Shown here: piece by piece, positions 12,296 to 22,404 of the stretch
Layout of the letters: every line of letters starts with the position of its first letter
How positions within the stretch are numbered: the stretch's first letter is position 1
Assembly: GCA_026210745.1 (NCBI GenBank)
Contig: CP110630.1
Coordinates: forward strand, 4,650,001 to 4,714,000
Reading direction: 5' to 3'
Length of the DNA stretch: 64,000 nucleotides
From: Exobasidium rhododendri
Taxonomy: Eukaryota > Basidiomycota > Exobasidiomycetes > Exobasidiales > Exobasidiaceae
Notes under the pieces: model-generated
Database searches by the model: none
What the model saw: the letters and a program-made list of their open reading frames with translations, nothing else
What the model was told of the DNA's origin: nothing
Made by a program: the position numbers and the translations under genes

Positions 12296-13059
12296 CAGGT
12301 TCCACTAAACCTTCGCATTCGATTGTGCTCTTCTTACACCGGCTCGCCCTAGCACCTTCCGGACACTCTCCTTTCTCTTTATTACGGCGCAGCAGACGAT
12401 CAATGCCTTCCTTTACGATTCACGGATGACATTGATCCAGATCTCCTTTCTCTTTACTCTCGGTGCTGGGTTTTTCTTTTCTTTACGCCTCTCTTTTGAT
12501 CGTCAAATGGACCTTGTCTACCTACCGACGGGACGCAGGTTCCGTAATGAACATCGTTGCCTGCTTCCTTTTGGACTGTTTTGTGTCGCCCTCGTCGGAT
12601 CTCCACTTCTCTTGCTTTTCCTTTTTGTCTACGACTTTGGTTCTGGGATCTCGCAGACCTTTTCGAAAGAGACTGTGTTCCCGTAACTTAACGCCTTCCG
12701 TCTTCTTCTTACCTTATCTTGTGGCTCTCACCCTAATGAATATTTTTCTGTTTCACCCCTCCTTACCCTGCTCCACTTCGTTTGTATTCTCTCTTGTCTA
12801 CAAAGGCTCTGCCTTTAAATTTGATGATATACGCTGTCTTCCTGCGTTCACCCTGGCCGATAGGATCGACTGACCATGAGGGGACCTCCTTTTGGAGGAC
12901 GCGCCTCTCTTCCCCATCTAAGCACTATTCTCTGCCCGACCAAATGTCAAGCGACAAGCGCTAGAAGAAAAGGAAATCGATCATCAATTCCCTTGCGTTC
13001 GTTTACAATTACTGCTGCTAGTTGAACCCGGTCATTTGCTTGCCGCTGAGACAACGTCT
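12296..13059. other. Intergenic region C2H2 factor / GUF1 (tandem)
   Basis: This 764-nt stretch is T/C-rich and should contain the 3' untranslated region of the zinc-finger gene and the GUF1 promoter. Open frames here (such as 12463-12873) do not resemble any family and have pyrimidine-driven Leu/Phe/Ser composition, so I do not call a gene. Confidence 0.5.
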
Positions 13060-15180
13060 ATGAGAGCAACGCTTGGCAGAGCGACGAAGCAGCTCCCCAG
13101 CATATTATTTCATGGGAATGTTCGTTCTACCGCTCGCCTGGCATGCACCTCACCCTTCCAGTACCGACCACCTGGAACACATAGTCATGCGCCACCCTCT
13201 ACCCTCGCAAAAACCTCTCGACGATCATCATCCACGCTCTCCCCCCTCGAGAAGCACCTCCCCTCCTTGTACTCTTCGCTTCCGACCACTTCATTCAGTA
13301 TCATTGCTCACATCGATCATGGCAAGTCTACCTTGGCAGATCGCCTGCTGGAGTTGACTGGAACGATCCCCGTCGGTAAAGATGGGCAAATGATCAACAG
13401 ACAAGTTCTAGATAGCCTGAAAGTAGAAAAAGAAAGAGGGATCACTGTCAAGAGTCAAGCTGTCAGTATGGTGCATCTCGATCAAGAATCAAAAACACAG
13501 TGGTTATTGAATTTGATCGACACGCCTGGTCATGTCGATTTTGCCTACGAGGTTAGTAGAAGTCTCTCAGCTTGTCAAATGGCCTTACTTGTGGTCGATG
13601 CAACGCAAGGCATTCAGTCTCAGACACTATCTGTCTACAGAATTGCTGTCTCAAGAAATCTTCGCATCATCCCAGTGATCAACAAAGTCGACTTACCAAG
13701 TGCGTCGCCGGATAAAGTGGTGGAACAACTGCAATTACGACTAGGACTGGATGCTGAGAAGGGGGGGGAAGATGAAGCGATTCACGTTAGTGCCAAGACA
13801 GGACTAGGAGTGCAGGAAGTGTTGAAACGGATCGTCAAGGTCGGCAAAGAGATCAACGCTCTAGAGGATCCGAAGAGTAAGGCACCTTTGCGAGCGCTTG
13901 TCTTTGATAGTTGGTATGACTCTTTTCGAGGTGTCGTCGCTCTTGTTTCCATAAAGGGGGGCGCCTTGAAGAAAGGTGATAAGATCAGCTCTTCGCACTC
14001 GAGGAAGAAGTACGAGGTGCTAGATGTCGGTGTCAACAGTCCTATGTCAATATCGACAGGGGTGCTCAACAAAGGACAGGTCGGCTGGATGATATGTAAT
14101 ATGAAATCAGTACCGGAAGCGTCGATTGGCGATACTATGCATCATTCCAACGTGCATGTAGAGCCATTACCCGGTTTCAAGCCGTCTGTTCCCATGGTTT
14201 ACTGCACTGCCTTTCCCCTCGACTCTACCGATTTCCCTAAACTGGAAATGGCCATTCAGAAACTTGCGTTGAACGATCGAAGTGTTACATTTGCAAGGGA
14301 GAGTAGCAATGCCTTAGGACAGGGAGTGAAATTAGGATTGCTAGGAGCACTGCACATGGAGATCTTTCGTTCTCGACTGGAGGATGAGTATGATATGAGT
14401 GTTCTCATCACCAATCCCATGGTCGCCTATAGGTTGGTGAATTTAAACGACGACAGTCAGGAAAACGATGCCAAGATCATCTCCAATCCACTAGAATTCC
14501 CTGACGAGGCTCAGCGTGGAAAGGGGAAAAGGAGTGGCAGTCTAGTCATTCAGGAACCAATCGTGCTAGGTACTCTTACCTGTCCAGAAGAGTACGTGGG
14601 AGCGATGATGCAGCTTTGTACAGACAAGAGGGGTCAGGAAGTAGATGTCATCTTCCAAGATGGTTTTGAAAAGGTAGATGGAGGGGAGAGAATCGTGACG
14701 ATGAAGTATAAACTACCGTTGTCCGAAATCGTCACCGACTTCTTTGGTCAAGTCAAGTCAAAGACGGCCGGCTTTGCTACTTTTGATTACGAGGAAAGTG
14801 GGTGGGAAGAGAGCGACCTAGTGAAGGTGTCATTCCTGGTATCGGGTACGCCCTTGGACGCTCTAGCTCAGATTGTCCATCGCACAAAGTCAGTAGACGT
14901 AGCTCGAGCGTGGACGCAAAAGTTGAAAGACGTCGTGCCACGTCAACAGTATGAGCTGGTCATTCAGGGCCTCGTCGGAAATAAGGTGGTCTCGAGCGAA
15001 AGGAAGAGTGCCTACAGAAAGGACGTCACGGCTGGCCTGTACGGCGGCCACTACGAGCGAAAGTTGAAGCACCTCAACAAACAAAAGGAGGGTAAGAAGC
15101 GACTGAAAGCAATGAGCTTCGGCAGAGTTCAAATTCCTCAAGAGAGCTTCGTCAAACTATTCGATTCGAAAACAAAATGA
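13060..15180 (+). CDS. GUF1: Mitochondrial translation factor Guf1 (LepA/EF4)
   Basis: Guf1 is the mitochondrial version of LepA/EF4, a ribosome-bound GTPase that supports mitochondrial translation under stress. The single exon encodes 706 residues. After a basic, Ser/Arg-rich presequence (about 70 residues, ending near SPLEKHLPSLYSSLP) come the GTPase motifs: AHIDHGKSTLADRLLE (G1), RGITVKSQ (G2), DTPGHVDFAYEV (G3) and INKVDLPSA (G4). EF-G-like domains and the LepA-specific C-terminus follow (VGNKVVSSERKSAYRKDV, YGGHYERKLKHLNKQKEGKK, FGRVQIPQESF). ATG 13060 is used; the frame is open a little further upstream but only from a TTG. It is tandem to the C2H2 gene and convergent with SCS3/FIT2, with 154 nt between stop codons. 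Confidence 0.96.
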   Translation: MRATLGRATKQLPSILFHGNVRSTARLACTSPFQYRPPGTHSHAPPSTLAKTSRRSSSTLSPLEKHLPSLYSSLPTTSFSIIAHIDHGKSTLADRLLELTGTIPVGKDGQMINRQVLDSLKVEKERGITVKSQAVSMVHLDQESKTQWLLNLIDTPGHVDFAYEVSRSLSACQMALLVVDATQGIQSQTLSVYRIAVSRNLRIIPVINKVDLPSASPDKVVEQLQLRLGLDAEKGGEDEAIHVSAKTGLGVQEVLKRIVKVGKEINALEDPKSKAPLRALVFDSWYDSFRGVVALVSIKGGALKKGDKISSSHSRKKYEVLDVGVNSPMSISTGVLNKGQVGWMICNMKSVPEASIGDTMHHSNVHVEPLPGFKPSVPMVYCTAFPLDSTDFPKLEMAIQKLALNDRSVTFARESSNALGQGVKLGLLGALHMEIFRSRLEDEYDMSVLITNPMVAYRLVNLNDDSQENDAKIISNPLEFPDEAQRGKGKRSGSLVIQEPIVLGTLTCPEEYVGAMMQLCTDKRGQEVDVIFQDGFEKVDGGERIVTMKYKLPLSEIVTDFFGQVKSKTAGFATFDYEESGWEESDLVKVSFLVSGTPLDALAQIVHRTKSVDVARAWTQKLKDVVPRQQYELVIQGLVGNKVVSSERKSAYRKDVTAGLYGGHYERKLKHLNKQKEGKKRLKAMSFGRVQIPQESFVKLFDSKTK

Positions 15181-15334
15181 AGATTTTACAAAAAGGTATA
15201 CTATGTGGGGATGCAGATTGTGGCTTCCTTCTCTTTTCATTCTCTCTCTGTTCCTATCCACATTATGGATCCACAATGCATTGTATTTTTACCCAATCAA
15301 TTACATCTCGCTTCTCTTTTCAGCCACGATTCCC

Positions 15335-16471
15335 TCAACCATGCTTCGGGATGAGCAAGGAGGCTCCTAGCGCAACAAGGAGACCACTTATCTTCTCTTG
15401 GGGTGTATGGAAGAAGAGAGAGGTGAAGAGCAGGCTGGAGCACCAGACACCGACGAGTCCGAGTATGTATACAGCGACTAGAAGGTTCGCTCTAGCTTTT
15501 TGTCGACTTTGCCTCGAAGTCTGAATAAAAGGATTGAATGGTGACCAATACTGGCGAGGTATCACTCGTTGGACGTAGGGTTGAACAGACGAAGGAAAAA
15601 GATAAGGCAGGAAGGGCGTTACTTCTTCCAGAAGGTAGAGGGAGGACAAGACGAGGATATAAGTGTGACCAGAGATATCGTGACCGCCTCTCCATCTAGC
15701 TTTGAGGCTTCCGCCATGAGCTGCTGCAACAATTTGATGTCCGGTCTGGAACAATCTTGGGAAGCTTTGCGGTGTCAAAGACTTCTTGGCATAACAAAAG
15801 TGCGGATCGACGCTCCCAGGTAAACTTATCCCTCCGAAGGTCGAAGTGCTTGGTAGGCATTGAGCGCCCGTATAGTGACGAATTCTGTCCATTAGAGGAG
15901 GTCCAAAGAACCAAGAAGCGAAAAATAGCCAAAGCACTGTAGCGACAAGGTAACGAAGCGTCGAGGTTGACATTGCACTGTACACTGTTGCTTCTTTGGT
16001 CTCCCCTGTTCCTGATGGTGAACTCGACGAGTCAATTGCATCTTCTCTATTTTCTTTTGCCTTCCCTTTCCTGTCGTCTTCTTTACGATCGACGTCGATG
16101 CCAGCCGAAGATCTCAGAGTGAAAGCTTGAGCCAGGAAGGCTAGAGTCGTCCAAGCCCAGGCGTATTTGATAAAGACTTTGTTCAGGAGGTTGCGACGAT
16201 CAGCAAAGATGGTGGCCGGTAGCCTTGCAGAGTCTATCATTGAGTCAAGTCTGGGAGAAGATGAAGTCAAGGTGGCAGAGGACGCTGCTTTGGGTGCAGT
16301 AGCTGCATGTGAAACTGAGTTGGAGAGCATGACGTTGTATGTATGCGTCGAGTAGATCATAGAGTACACTGTGCCGAATAAGACGATTGCGGAAAGAAGG
16401 CCCATGTAGACGGCATTATGATATTGTAGGCCAAAGGGCAGATTTGATGACTTCCTCGTCGGTGTCGCCAT
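15335..16471 (-). CDS. SCS3: Scs3/FIT2 family ER fat-storage-inducing protein
   Basis: FIT family proteins are multi-pass ER enzymes (acyl-CoA diphosphatase type) needed for lipid-droplet budding and phospholipid balance; the yeast member is Scs3. The single-exon frame gives 378 residues from ATG 16471 (MATPTRKSSNLPFG); the frame is open upstream only from a TTG. Several hydrophobic segments are visible (AVYMGLLSAIVLFGTVYSMI, YLVATVLWLFFASWFFG, LLVAVYILGLVGVWCSSLLF). The two family signatures with the catalytic histidines are present: GGHDISGHTYILVLSSLYL near residue 265 and SLFFHTPQEKISGL near the C-terminus. A polar, low-complexity insert (DRKEDDRKGKAKENREDA) separates the N-terminal membrane segments from the rest. 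Confidence 0.9.
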   Translation of the reverse strand: MATPTRKSSNLPFGLQYHNAVYMGLLSAIVLFGTVYSMIYSTHTYNVMLSNSVSHAATAPKAASSATLTSSSPRLDSMIDSARLPATIFADRRNLLNKVFIKYAWAWTTLAFLAQAFTLRSSAGIDVDRKEDDRKGKAKENREDAIDSSSSPSGTGETKEATVYSAMSTSTLRYLVATVLWLFFASWFFGPPLMDRIRHYTGAQCLPSTSTFGGISLPGSVDPHFCYAKKSLTPQSFPRLFQTGHQIVAAAHGGSLKARWRGGHDISGHTYILVLSSLYLLEEVTPFLPYLFPSSVQPYVQRVIPRQYWSPFNPFIQTSRQSRQKARANLLVAVYILGLVGVWCSSLLFTSLFFHTPQEKISGLLVALGASLLIPKHG

Positions 16472-16961
16472 CTTCGCCGTAAGTTCGTCGAGAAGTACGT
16501 GCCGGTGCAGAGGTGCGAATCGGGCAAACAAGAAGATTCGGTGCTCACTTCCCTCACGCTTAGCAGCAGGCGCGCCTTGGACGTGGAGCACTTCTTTTTC
16601 CACACCCAAACGTCATCAAGCATCAATCAAGAAGCGCGCCCTGGGGGAGGACAAGAGCAGAAGTAATCTCTAAAAAGGCGAGGGCGACGATCCGTCATTA
16701 CCATTAGACTTTTTGAAGAGATTCGTCGACCGCTCGCGAGACCGTGTCCCTGCTGTTCAAGCGAATCTTGTCCGCCCAATCATATGGTCCTGGACCTCAC
16801 TATCATCAAAAGCCACGCTGCCACTCCTGCTGAACTCGATATAGCGGGCTGTTCTCTCGATCCAAACCATAGCACCAACAAGGTATGCAGAATTATCAGA
16901 GATAGACACCAGCACTATCAACAGAATTTACCTTGCATGAAAGATTGAAGCTCTATCGACC
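16472..16961. promoter_or_regulatory. Divergent promoter SCS3 / RING gene with uORF
   Basis: The 490 nt between two divergent starts. On the plus strand an upstream ATG at 16784 opens a 54-residue frame (MVLDLTIIKSHAATPAEL...) that stops at 16946-16948, only 13 nt before the ATG of the RING gene at 16962. It contains a GTATGC that could be a splice donor, but I found no acceptor that joins it in frame to the main protein. Confidence 0.5.
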
Positions 16962-19900
16962 ATGCCAAAGCGAGAAGGTGGGGATGCCCTTCGACCACCG
17001 TTGGTAGCAGCTTCTCGCACAAAAGCTGGGAGCTCTAATGCGACTTCTGCTCGTCCAGGTCCCTATGTATTGGGCGGAACATTTGCCAATTCATCTTCTT
17101 CCTTGATCAACAATCGAGGCAATGCCGCGGGTGACTCGAACTTGGCGGCGGCGATTTCCTCAACTGGACCGGTCGTAGCCGCAGAAGCTCCGCATCTATC
17201 AGCGGCAGAGGCCTACTTTGGTAGAATGACACTGACTGCTCCTGATAACATGAAGAGGAAAAAGGCAGAAGAGAAAGAGAAGAAGAAGCAACTCAGAAAA
17301 AGAAGAGCGGAGAAAGGGGCAGTGGCTGCGGCTACCTTGTTGCCCAGCAATAATACGGAAGGAGCAGGTCCAAGTGCTTTTCACATCGAGAGGGATAGCA
17401 TTACACCTGCCACCACCAGTACATCCGGGACTGATCACTCCACTCGAAGGAGAAAGAAGTCAGTTCCTACATCCAGTTCAACCTCCAACTATCAATCATA
17501 CACTATAGAGCAGAGTAGGTCACGGTCTCCTACAAGGCCACCACGGCCGCAAAGTGCTCAGAAGAGAATTGTAGGAGGCCAGCCGGCTGGTTCAGACAGA
17601 CGGCGACCGCGATTGCGAGATAGGACCGGAAGTGAGGGTAGCATTGTGGAGCAACCGCCTCGACCACATAGCGCTTCCGCCGCTGCACCTCATTACCTGG
17701 ATACAGGAGAATCTCAACAAGGTGAACCACTACAACAACATCCTGTTGCTCCTTCGCAAGCGGAGCTGGCTTCACTACCTACTGCAGCACAACGAAGGCG
17801 AGATATTTACGCCGATTTAGATACACTTGGTCTTCCTGGGGCTTCGGATTCCGATCTGGAAGACATGCCCCCGCCATTCCCTTTGAATGCAACAAGACCG
17901 ATCTCGCCACCTCAGTTACCGGCAGAAGGGGAAGAATGGACAGAAGATCTGAGGAGGCGGCAGGAAGCTTACGAGATGAACAGACCACCCGACAGTCCCC
18001 CACCCGCCTTTCGCAGTGACGATGAGAGAGGGAGGGAAGAAGATCTAAGTGCCGACGTCAGCTCTAGTGATGAAGAAGGAAGTATGTCGTTCGCTGTTCG
18101 AGAGGAAAGACAGAAGTGGGAGGAGGATGTGACGGCCGGCTTCACTTTTGAACAAAGAGTAGAAAGGGACCGAAAGAGGAGAGAAGGAAAGGAGAGGGAA
18201 GTAGAACAAGATGCGACGCAGGTGCTTACTTTGAGTTCCGGAACAGCTTTGGTCGTGTCAGGAGATTTGCCAAAAGAAGAAGAGGAAGATGACGAGCAAG
18301 TAAAGAGGGAAGGGAGTGTCAAGGCGATGCAAGATCCAGTAAATGAACCTGCCGAGAAAGCAGATGAAGTTGTAGAGGAAACAAGTGTCAATGTGGGAGC
18401 AACGGCTGGACGACCTGGTAGCTTCAGCGATCAAAGAAGATCTACTGGAGAAGAGCAAGCAGACTCTGATGACGTGTTTGTGCCAGCTTTAGTGGAGCAG
18501 GCAAGACTAGAGGATGTCATGACTCCTAGGGAAGAAATTCTGTTCAGCTCACAAATTGTGGAGACCACGAAGGAGGATGTTTTACGAGATAGCAGTGCGG
18601 CACCGTTGCCAGAGACAATTGAAGATCTCAGCAAGGCGTCAGAAGCTCAAGTTGGTGTCATGAACTTGGGCCAGCTAGTCAGAGAGGCTAGAGCAAGGCG
18701 AGAGCATGTGACCGCCGCGGAAGAGACAAGCGTGCTTTCGAAAGGACCTTTGACCGGCGCTGATGTCTCGCAAAGGCGTCCAAACTCATCAAGCTCGACA
18801 ACACATCCACAGATTGACTCCAATGTACCTCTAACGTCGATGAAATCTGCTGCAATGGCAAGGGCAGCAGCAGCAAAAATACCCGCGACAACACCAGCAG
18901 CAACGACATCAGCAGCGACAACATCAGCAGCAACAACGTTACCAGCGACAGCACCAGCGGCAACATCAGCAGCAACGACATCAGCAGCAACAATAACAGC
19001 AGCAACGACATCAGCAGCGACAACATCAGCAGCAACAACGTTACCAGCGACAGCACCAGCGGCAACATCAGCAACAACGACATCAGTAGCAACAACAACA
19101 CCAGCGACAACATCAGCAACAAGGGCAACTCGGAAAACAGTCACAGAAGTACGAAGTGCTGCAGCCAAAGAAGGTCTGGGAACATCCAGAAAGCAAGAAG
19201 GGCAGAGCAAAGCTACCAAGATTCGATCCAGACCTTCGGGAGAAGAGCAGTCACGATTCCGTGATGGTGCTTCCGCTGCTGCCAATAGACGTGTGGCCTT
19301 GTGGGGTCCATTTGCAGCTGAAAGCACGGAAGCTTCCACTCGGGACCGAAAGTCAGTGGCCCTAAATACCAGTGATGCTGTAGAAGGAAGCCCCATGACT
19401 AGGGAGGAGGCATTATCGCTCACGATTCAACGCCAAGCTTCCTCGTCTAGCAGCAGCGGCAACGTCTTTCCCACAGCTCATGAAGCAGACGCAGAGAGCT
19501 CTTCCGATTCTGATCATAAGTGGGAAAAGGAAGAAAAGGCATTCAAGAAGATGCAGAAGAGCCTCGCACCCAACCTCGGCGCCCCGGATGAATCATCAGA
19601 AGAGGAAGATGTGAAGGTGTTGCGCCGACCTGGCTGGTACCGATCAAATTCAATCGATCTTGCAAAGCCAGGAGCGAGTGTACCTAGAGCTCCTCCTCCT
19701 CTTGCCCTTGGACGATCTAGAGGCGGGGGAGTGGAGTTTAGCAGTAGTGATAGTAGCAGCAGTGAAAGCGGAGCAGGGCGAATGGACGACAGTGATGACG
19801 ACTCCTTGTCTCCGATCGAGGCTGAAGAAGAGGAAGAAGATGAAACGCTGTCAGAGGCCAGATCGAGCTCGAGCATGTACGGACAAGCATCAACGAAGGG

Positions 19901-22198
19901 CAAGGAAGCTGCTCGATCCTCGCTGACGGGAAAGAGACGCTCCATGCCTCCCATTCAAGTTGCCGCAGTGCCTGCTGGGCAATTTGAAGAGGACAGTGGT
20001 AGCAGTCATGACTTTATGACGGATGAAGATGTGCAGACATCGAGACAAGAGAGGCGTGGAAGCGATGAAAGTGTCATGAGATCTGCCGTCAGCAATCGTC
20101 TCCTAGGACTCTTTTCGACGCAATTGAACACAACGCATGCAGCGGTTACTCAGCCGTCTGCTGTAGCGTCGAGATCGTCTACCGAGAGGTTGTTCAACAC
20201 TCCTTTAGATCTAAGTCGACAGTCGAGGGCGGTGTCAAGCGCCTCTCGTAGGTCTTCGCAAGGTGTCGTCGAGAACGACAACAGCAGCAGCAGCAAGTCC
20301 GTCTTGGTGAAGCAATTGTCAAACGCCTCGCTACGATCTCAAGAAAGAGCCAATGCGTATGCTTCCCTGGAGGCAAAGGACAGGAGTCTGACGAGTGATC
20401 AACAAGCACGATTGGAAGCTTTGGAGCAGATTAGCAGACTGCAACAAGGGGGCTCGTCTACCGTGTCACCTGGCGTCAATCAAGATTCGCTCTATGCATT
20501 GGAAAGACTCTTGTCAAGGCGCTCGGTGATGCCGTCCGACCCCTCTGTGCGAGGCTCGCACGAAGGATTGCAAAGATTGACAAGATCTGGCGCCATCAAC
20601 CGACGTGAGAGCACGGCCCCGTTTGTCAATCCTCGATCTAGTGTTGCACCGAGACCCTTTGGAAGGCTCCCCACGATCACTAATGCAACACGACACTTTC
20701 CACCTTCGAGTCAATCTTCGACAAGCAATGCTGGCGACAAGAGCGGCGATTCGTCCAACCTTCTTACACCCTCCCCTCACATTAATTCACAGGCGGCTCC
20801 TCCTCGTCGTGGTGAGATTGGGACACCGAGCTGGCTGGGCTACATCCCTTCCAATGAGAGGAGAGCCTTGCCTGAGCCAATGGAGCCGGTCAAGAAGAAT
20901 ATGAGTGCCTTTCCTGTTTCCGTGACACGCGGTCCTCCACCGGCGCCGCCGCCGCCGCCTCTACCATCTCGGCAGGCAGGCAATCGCATCTCTGCCATGA
21001 TCGAACGGTTCGAAGTGCAATCTGCAGATGCCAACGTTATTCTTCCTTCTCCTCGCAGCCCAAGTAAGGAAGCTTTTGACAGACCAGGCCTACCTCTGCC
21101 TACTACAGACGTGGTAAGCAGAGAACACTCTCTTCGACGTAGACCACCACCGCCACCGCCAACAACCCTTCAGGCTTCCTCCGACCGCCAAGGTGGCTTG
21201 CCATCCTCTTTGCTTGCCGCAAGTGCTGTTGGACAAGAGTATGAGACATCACGACTACCTTCTCTTCCACCCCGTCCACCATCTTTACTACCCTCGAATG
21301 ATGGCGCGGCTGCTGCTTCTAGTCGAGCTCCTGTTGAGCACTTGCGAAGATCCACAGCAGAGCAAGGTACACTCGAATCGCTCCCCTTACCTCATCGATC
21401 GTCTCCAACGATTACTTCGAGTCGAGGAGAAAGCTCCGCCCTGGAGCCACTTGCCCCTCGAACCCGATCAAGACCACTACCGATTCCGCCCATTTTCCAA
21501 TCATCGGCAGCGCAGAGAATAGCGCAAGAACAGCGGCAGAGGGAATCTGAAAGATTGAGGGCAGATTCTGCTATCTCTTTGCACTTGCCAGAAAGCCCGG
21601 TAAGTCACGCAGACGATCCTGCTACAACACCACAAGAAATTGCTCCCAATGAACCTCCTCCCACCACAACAACAACGACAACGGCAAGGAGGGCAGCTTC
21701 ACTGGGGTACACCGACCTAGACCTGTTCGCTTCTCGTCTAGCTGACGAAGCGCCTGCTGATGGGACAAACTATGAAGATTTGCATCTTTTGGCGGAATTT
21801 CTAGGTCCAGCGAAAGACAAGGGAGCAACTGCAGCAGAGATCGAAGCCTTGTCAGTGGGTGTGGTTGAGATACTTCGAAAGAGAATCGTAGGGAAGAAAG
21901 AGAATGGGAAAGACAAGATCAAATTGGTTCTCAACGTAATGGGCGTGAAAGTGGAACGTTGTGGTGTCTGCTTGGTGCAGTTCAAAGAAGGAAACCTAGC
22001 TTGTCTTTTCCCCTGTCTACATGTGTGAGTGCTGGAGAGAGTCGTCGTCGTCGTCGTCTTCTGGCCGCTCCAATTTTGCTCATCCTACCTGTTCATCCGG
22101 CCCTTCTCCTTCGCTCTCACAGCTTTCACGAAGAGTGTGCTGCAAAGCTTCTTCGCAGCACAAGGCTTTGCCCCACATGCCGCATTCCCATTGCGTGA
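16962..22198 (+). CDS. Large RING-H2 protein, candidate ubiquitin ligase
   Basis: Two exons (16962-22024 and 22123-22198, 98-nt intron) encode 1712 residues. Most of the protein is disordered: Lys/Glu-rich basic stretches, acidic Ser/Glu blocks, a 34-residue Ala/Thr tandem repeat (about residues 640-720) and several proline clusters (PPPAPPPPPPLPSRQ, RRPPPPPPTT) that look like SH3/WW/profilin ligands. Only the C-terminus is recognisable. A helical segment (YEDLHLLAEFLGPAKDKG) leads to a RING-H2 finger, C-x2-C (CGVC), CLHVFHEEC and CPTC, that ends the protein three residues after its last cysteine pair (RIPIA). The intron splits this RING between CLHV and FHEEC; without splicing the frame stops at TGA just after CLHV. 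A RING implies E2 binding and ubiquitin transfer, but the substrate is unknown. It lies beside proteasome and Cdc48 genes. Confidence 0.85.
18896..19072 (+). repeat. 102-bp coding tandem repeat
   Basis: A 75-bp block at 18896-18970 is repeated exactly at 18998-19072, giving a 102-bp (34-codon) period inside the RING gene. It encodes Ala/Thr-rich units such as AATTSAATTLPATAPAATS. Degenerate continuation reaches about 19125. The period is a multiple of three, so copy-number change keeps the reading frame. Confidence 0.85.
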
Positions 22199-22404
22199 CG
22201 AAGTGTCTGCTCCGTTTACTTTTTCCTCTGGGCCTCTTCATATGTACTATTATTCACGACAGCGAAAAGACACACACACACGCACGCACACGCACACACA
22301 ATAGCATGTTCAATCGACAAACAAGCACGAAGGCTTCGTACTATTTCGTTGCTAGTGTCGCCGTCACGGCTCGATACACCGCCTGCCTTTCTATCTTCCA
22401 CTCT
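22199..22404. other. Convergent 3' region with CA repeat
   Basis: Short spacer between the stop codons of the RING gene (plus) and RPN3 (minus). It carries an imperfect CA/CG dinucleotide tract at about 22270-22301 (mostly ACACAC with CGCACG interruptions). No terminator motif can be assigned with confidence. Confidence 0.5.

Noticed and set aside
12463-12873. 136-codon frame downstream of the C2H2 gene
   Set aside because: Leu/Phe/Ser-rich composition follows from a T/C-rich 3' region; no ATG at the frame start and no similarity to known proteins.
18647-19423. 258-codon minus-strand frame rich in Val/Ala
   Set aside because: It is the shadow of the Ala/Thr tandem repeat of the RING gene; the composition is explained by the antisense of GCA/ACA codons.
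22025-22028. Premature stop or readthrough at the end of the long RING frame
   Set aside because: A gtgagt donor and ctcacag acceptor restore the RING finger in frame, so splicing explains it without readthrough.
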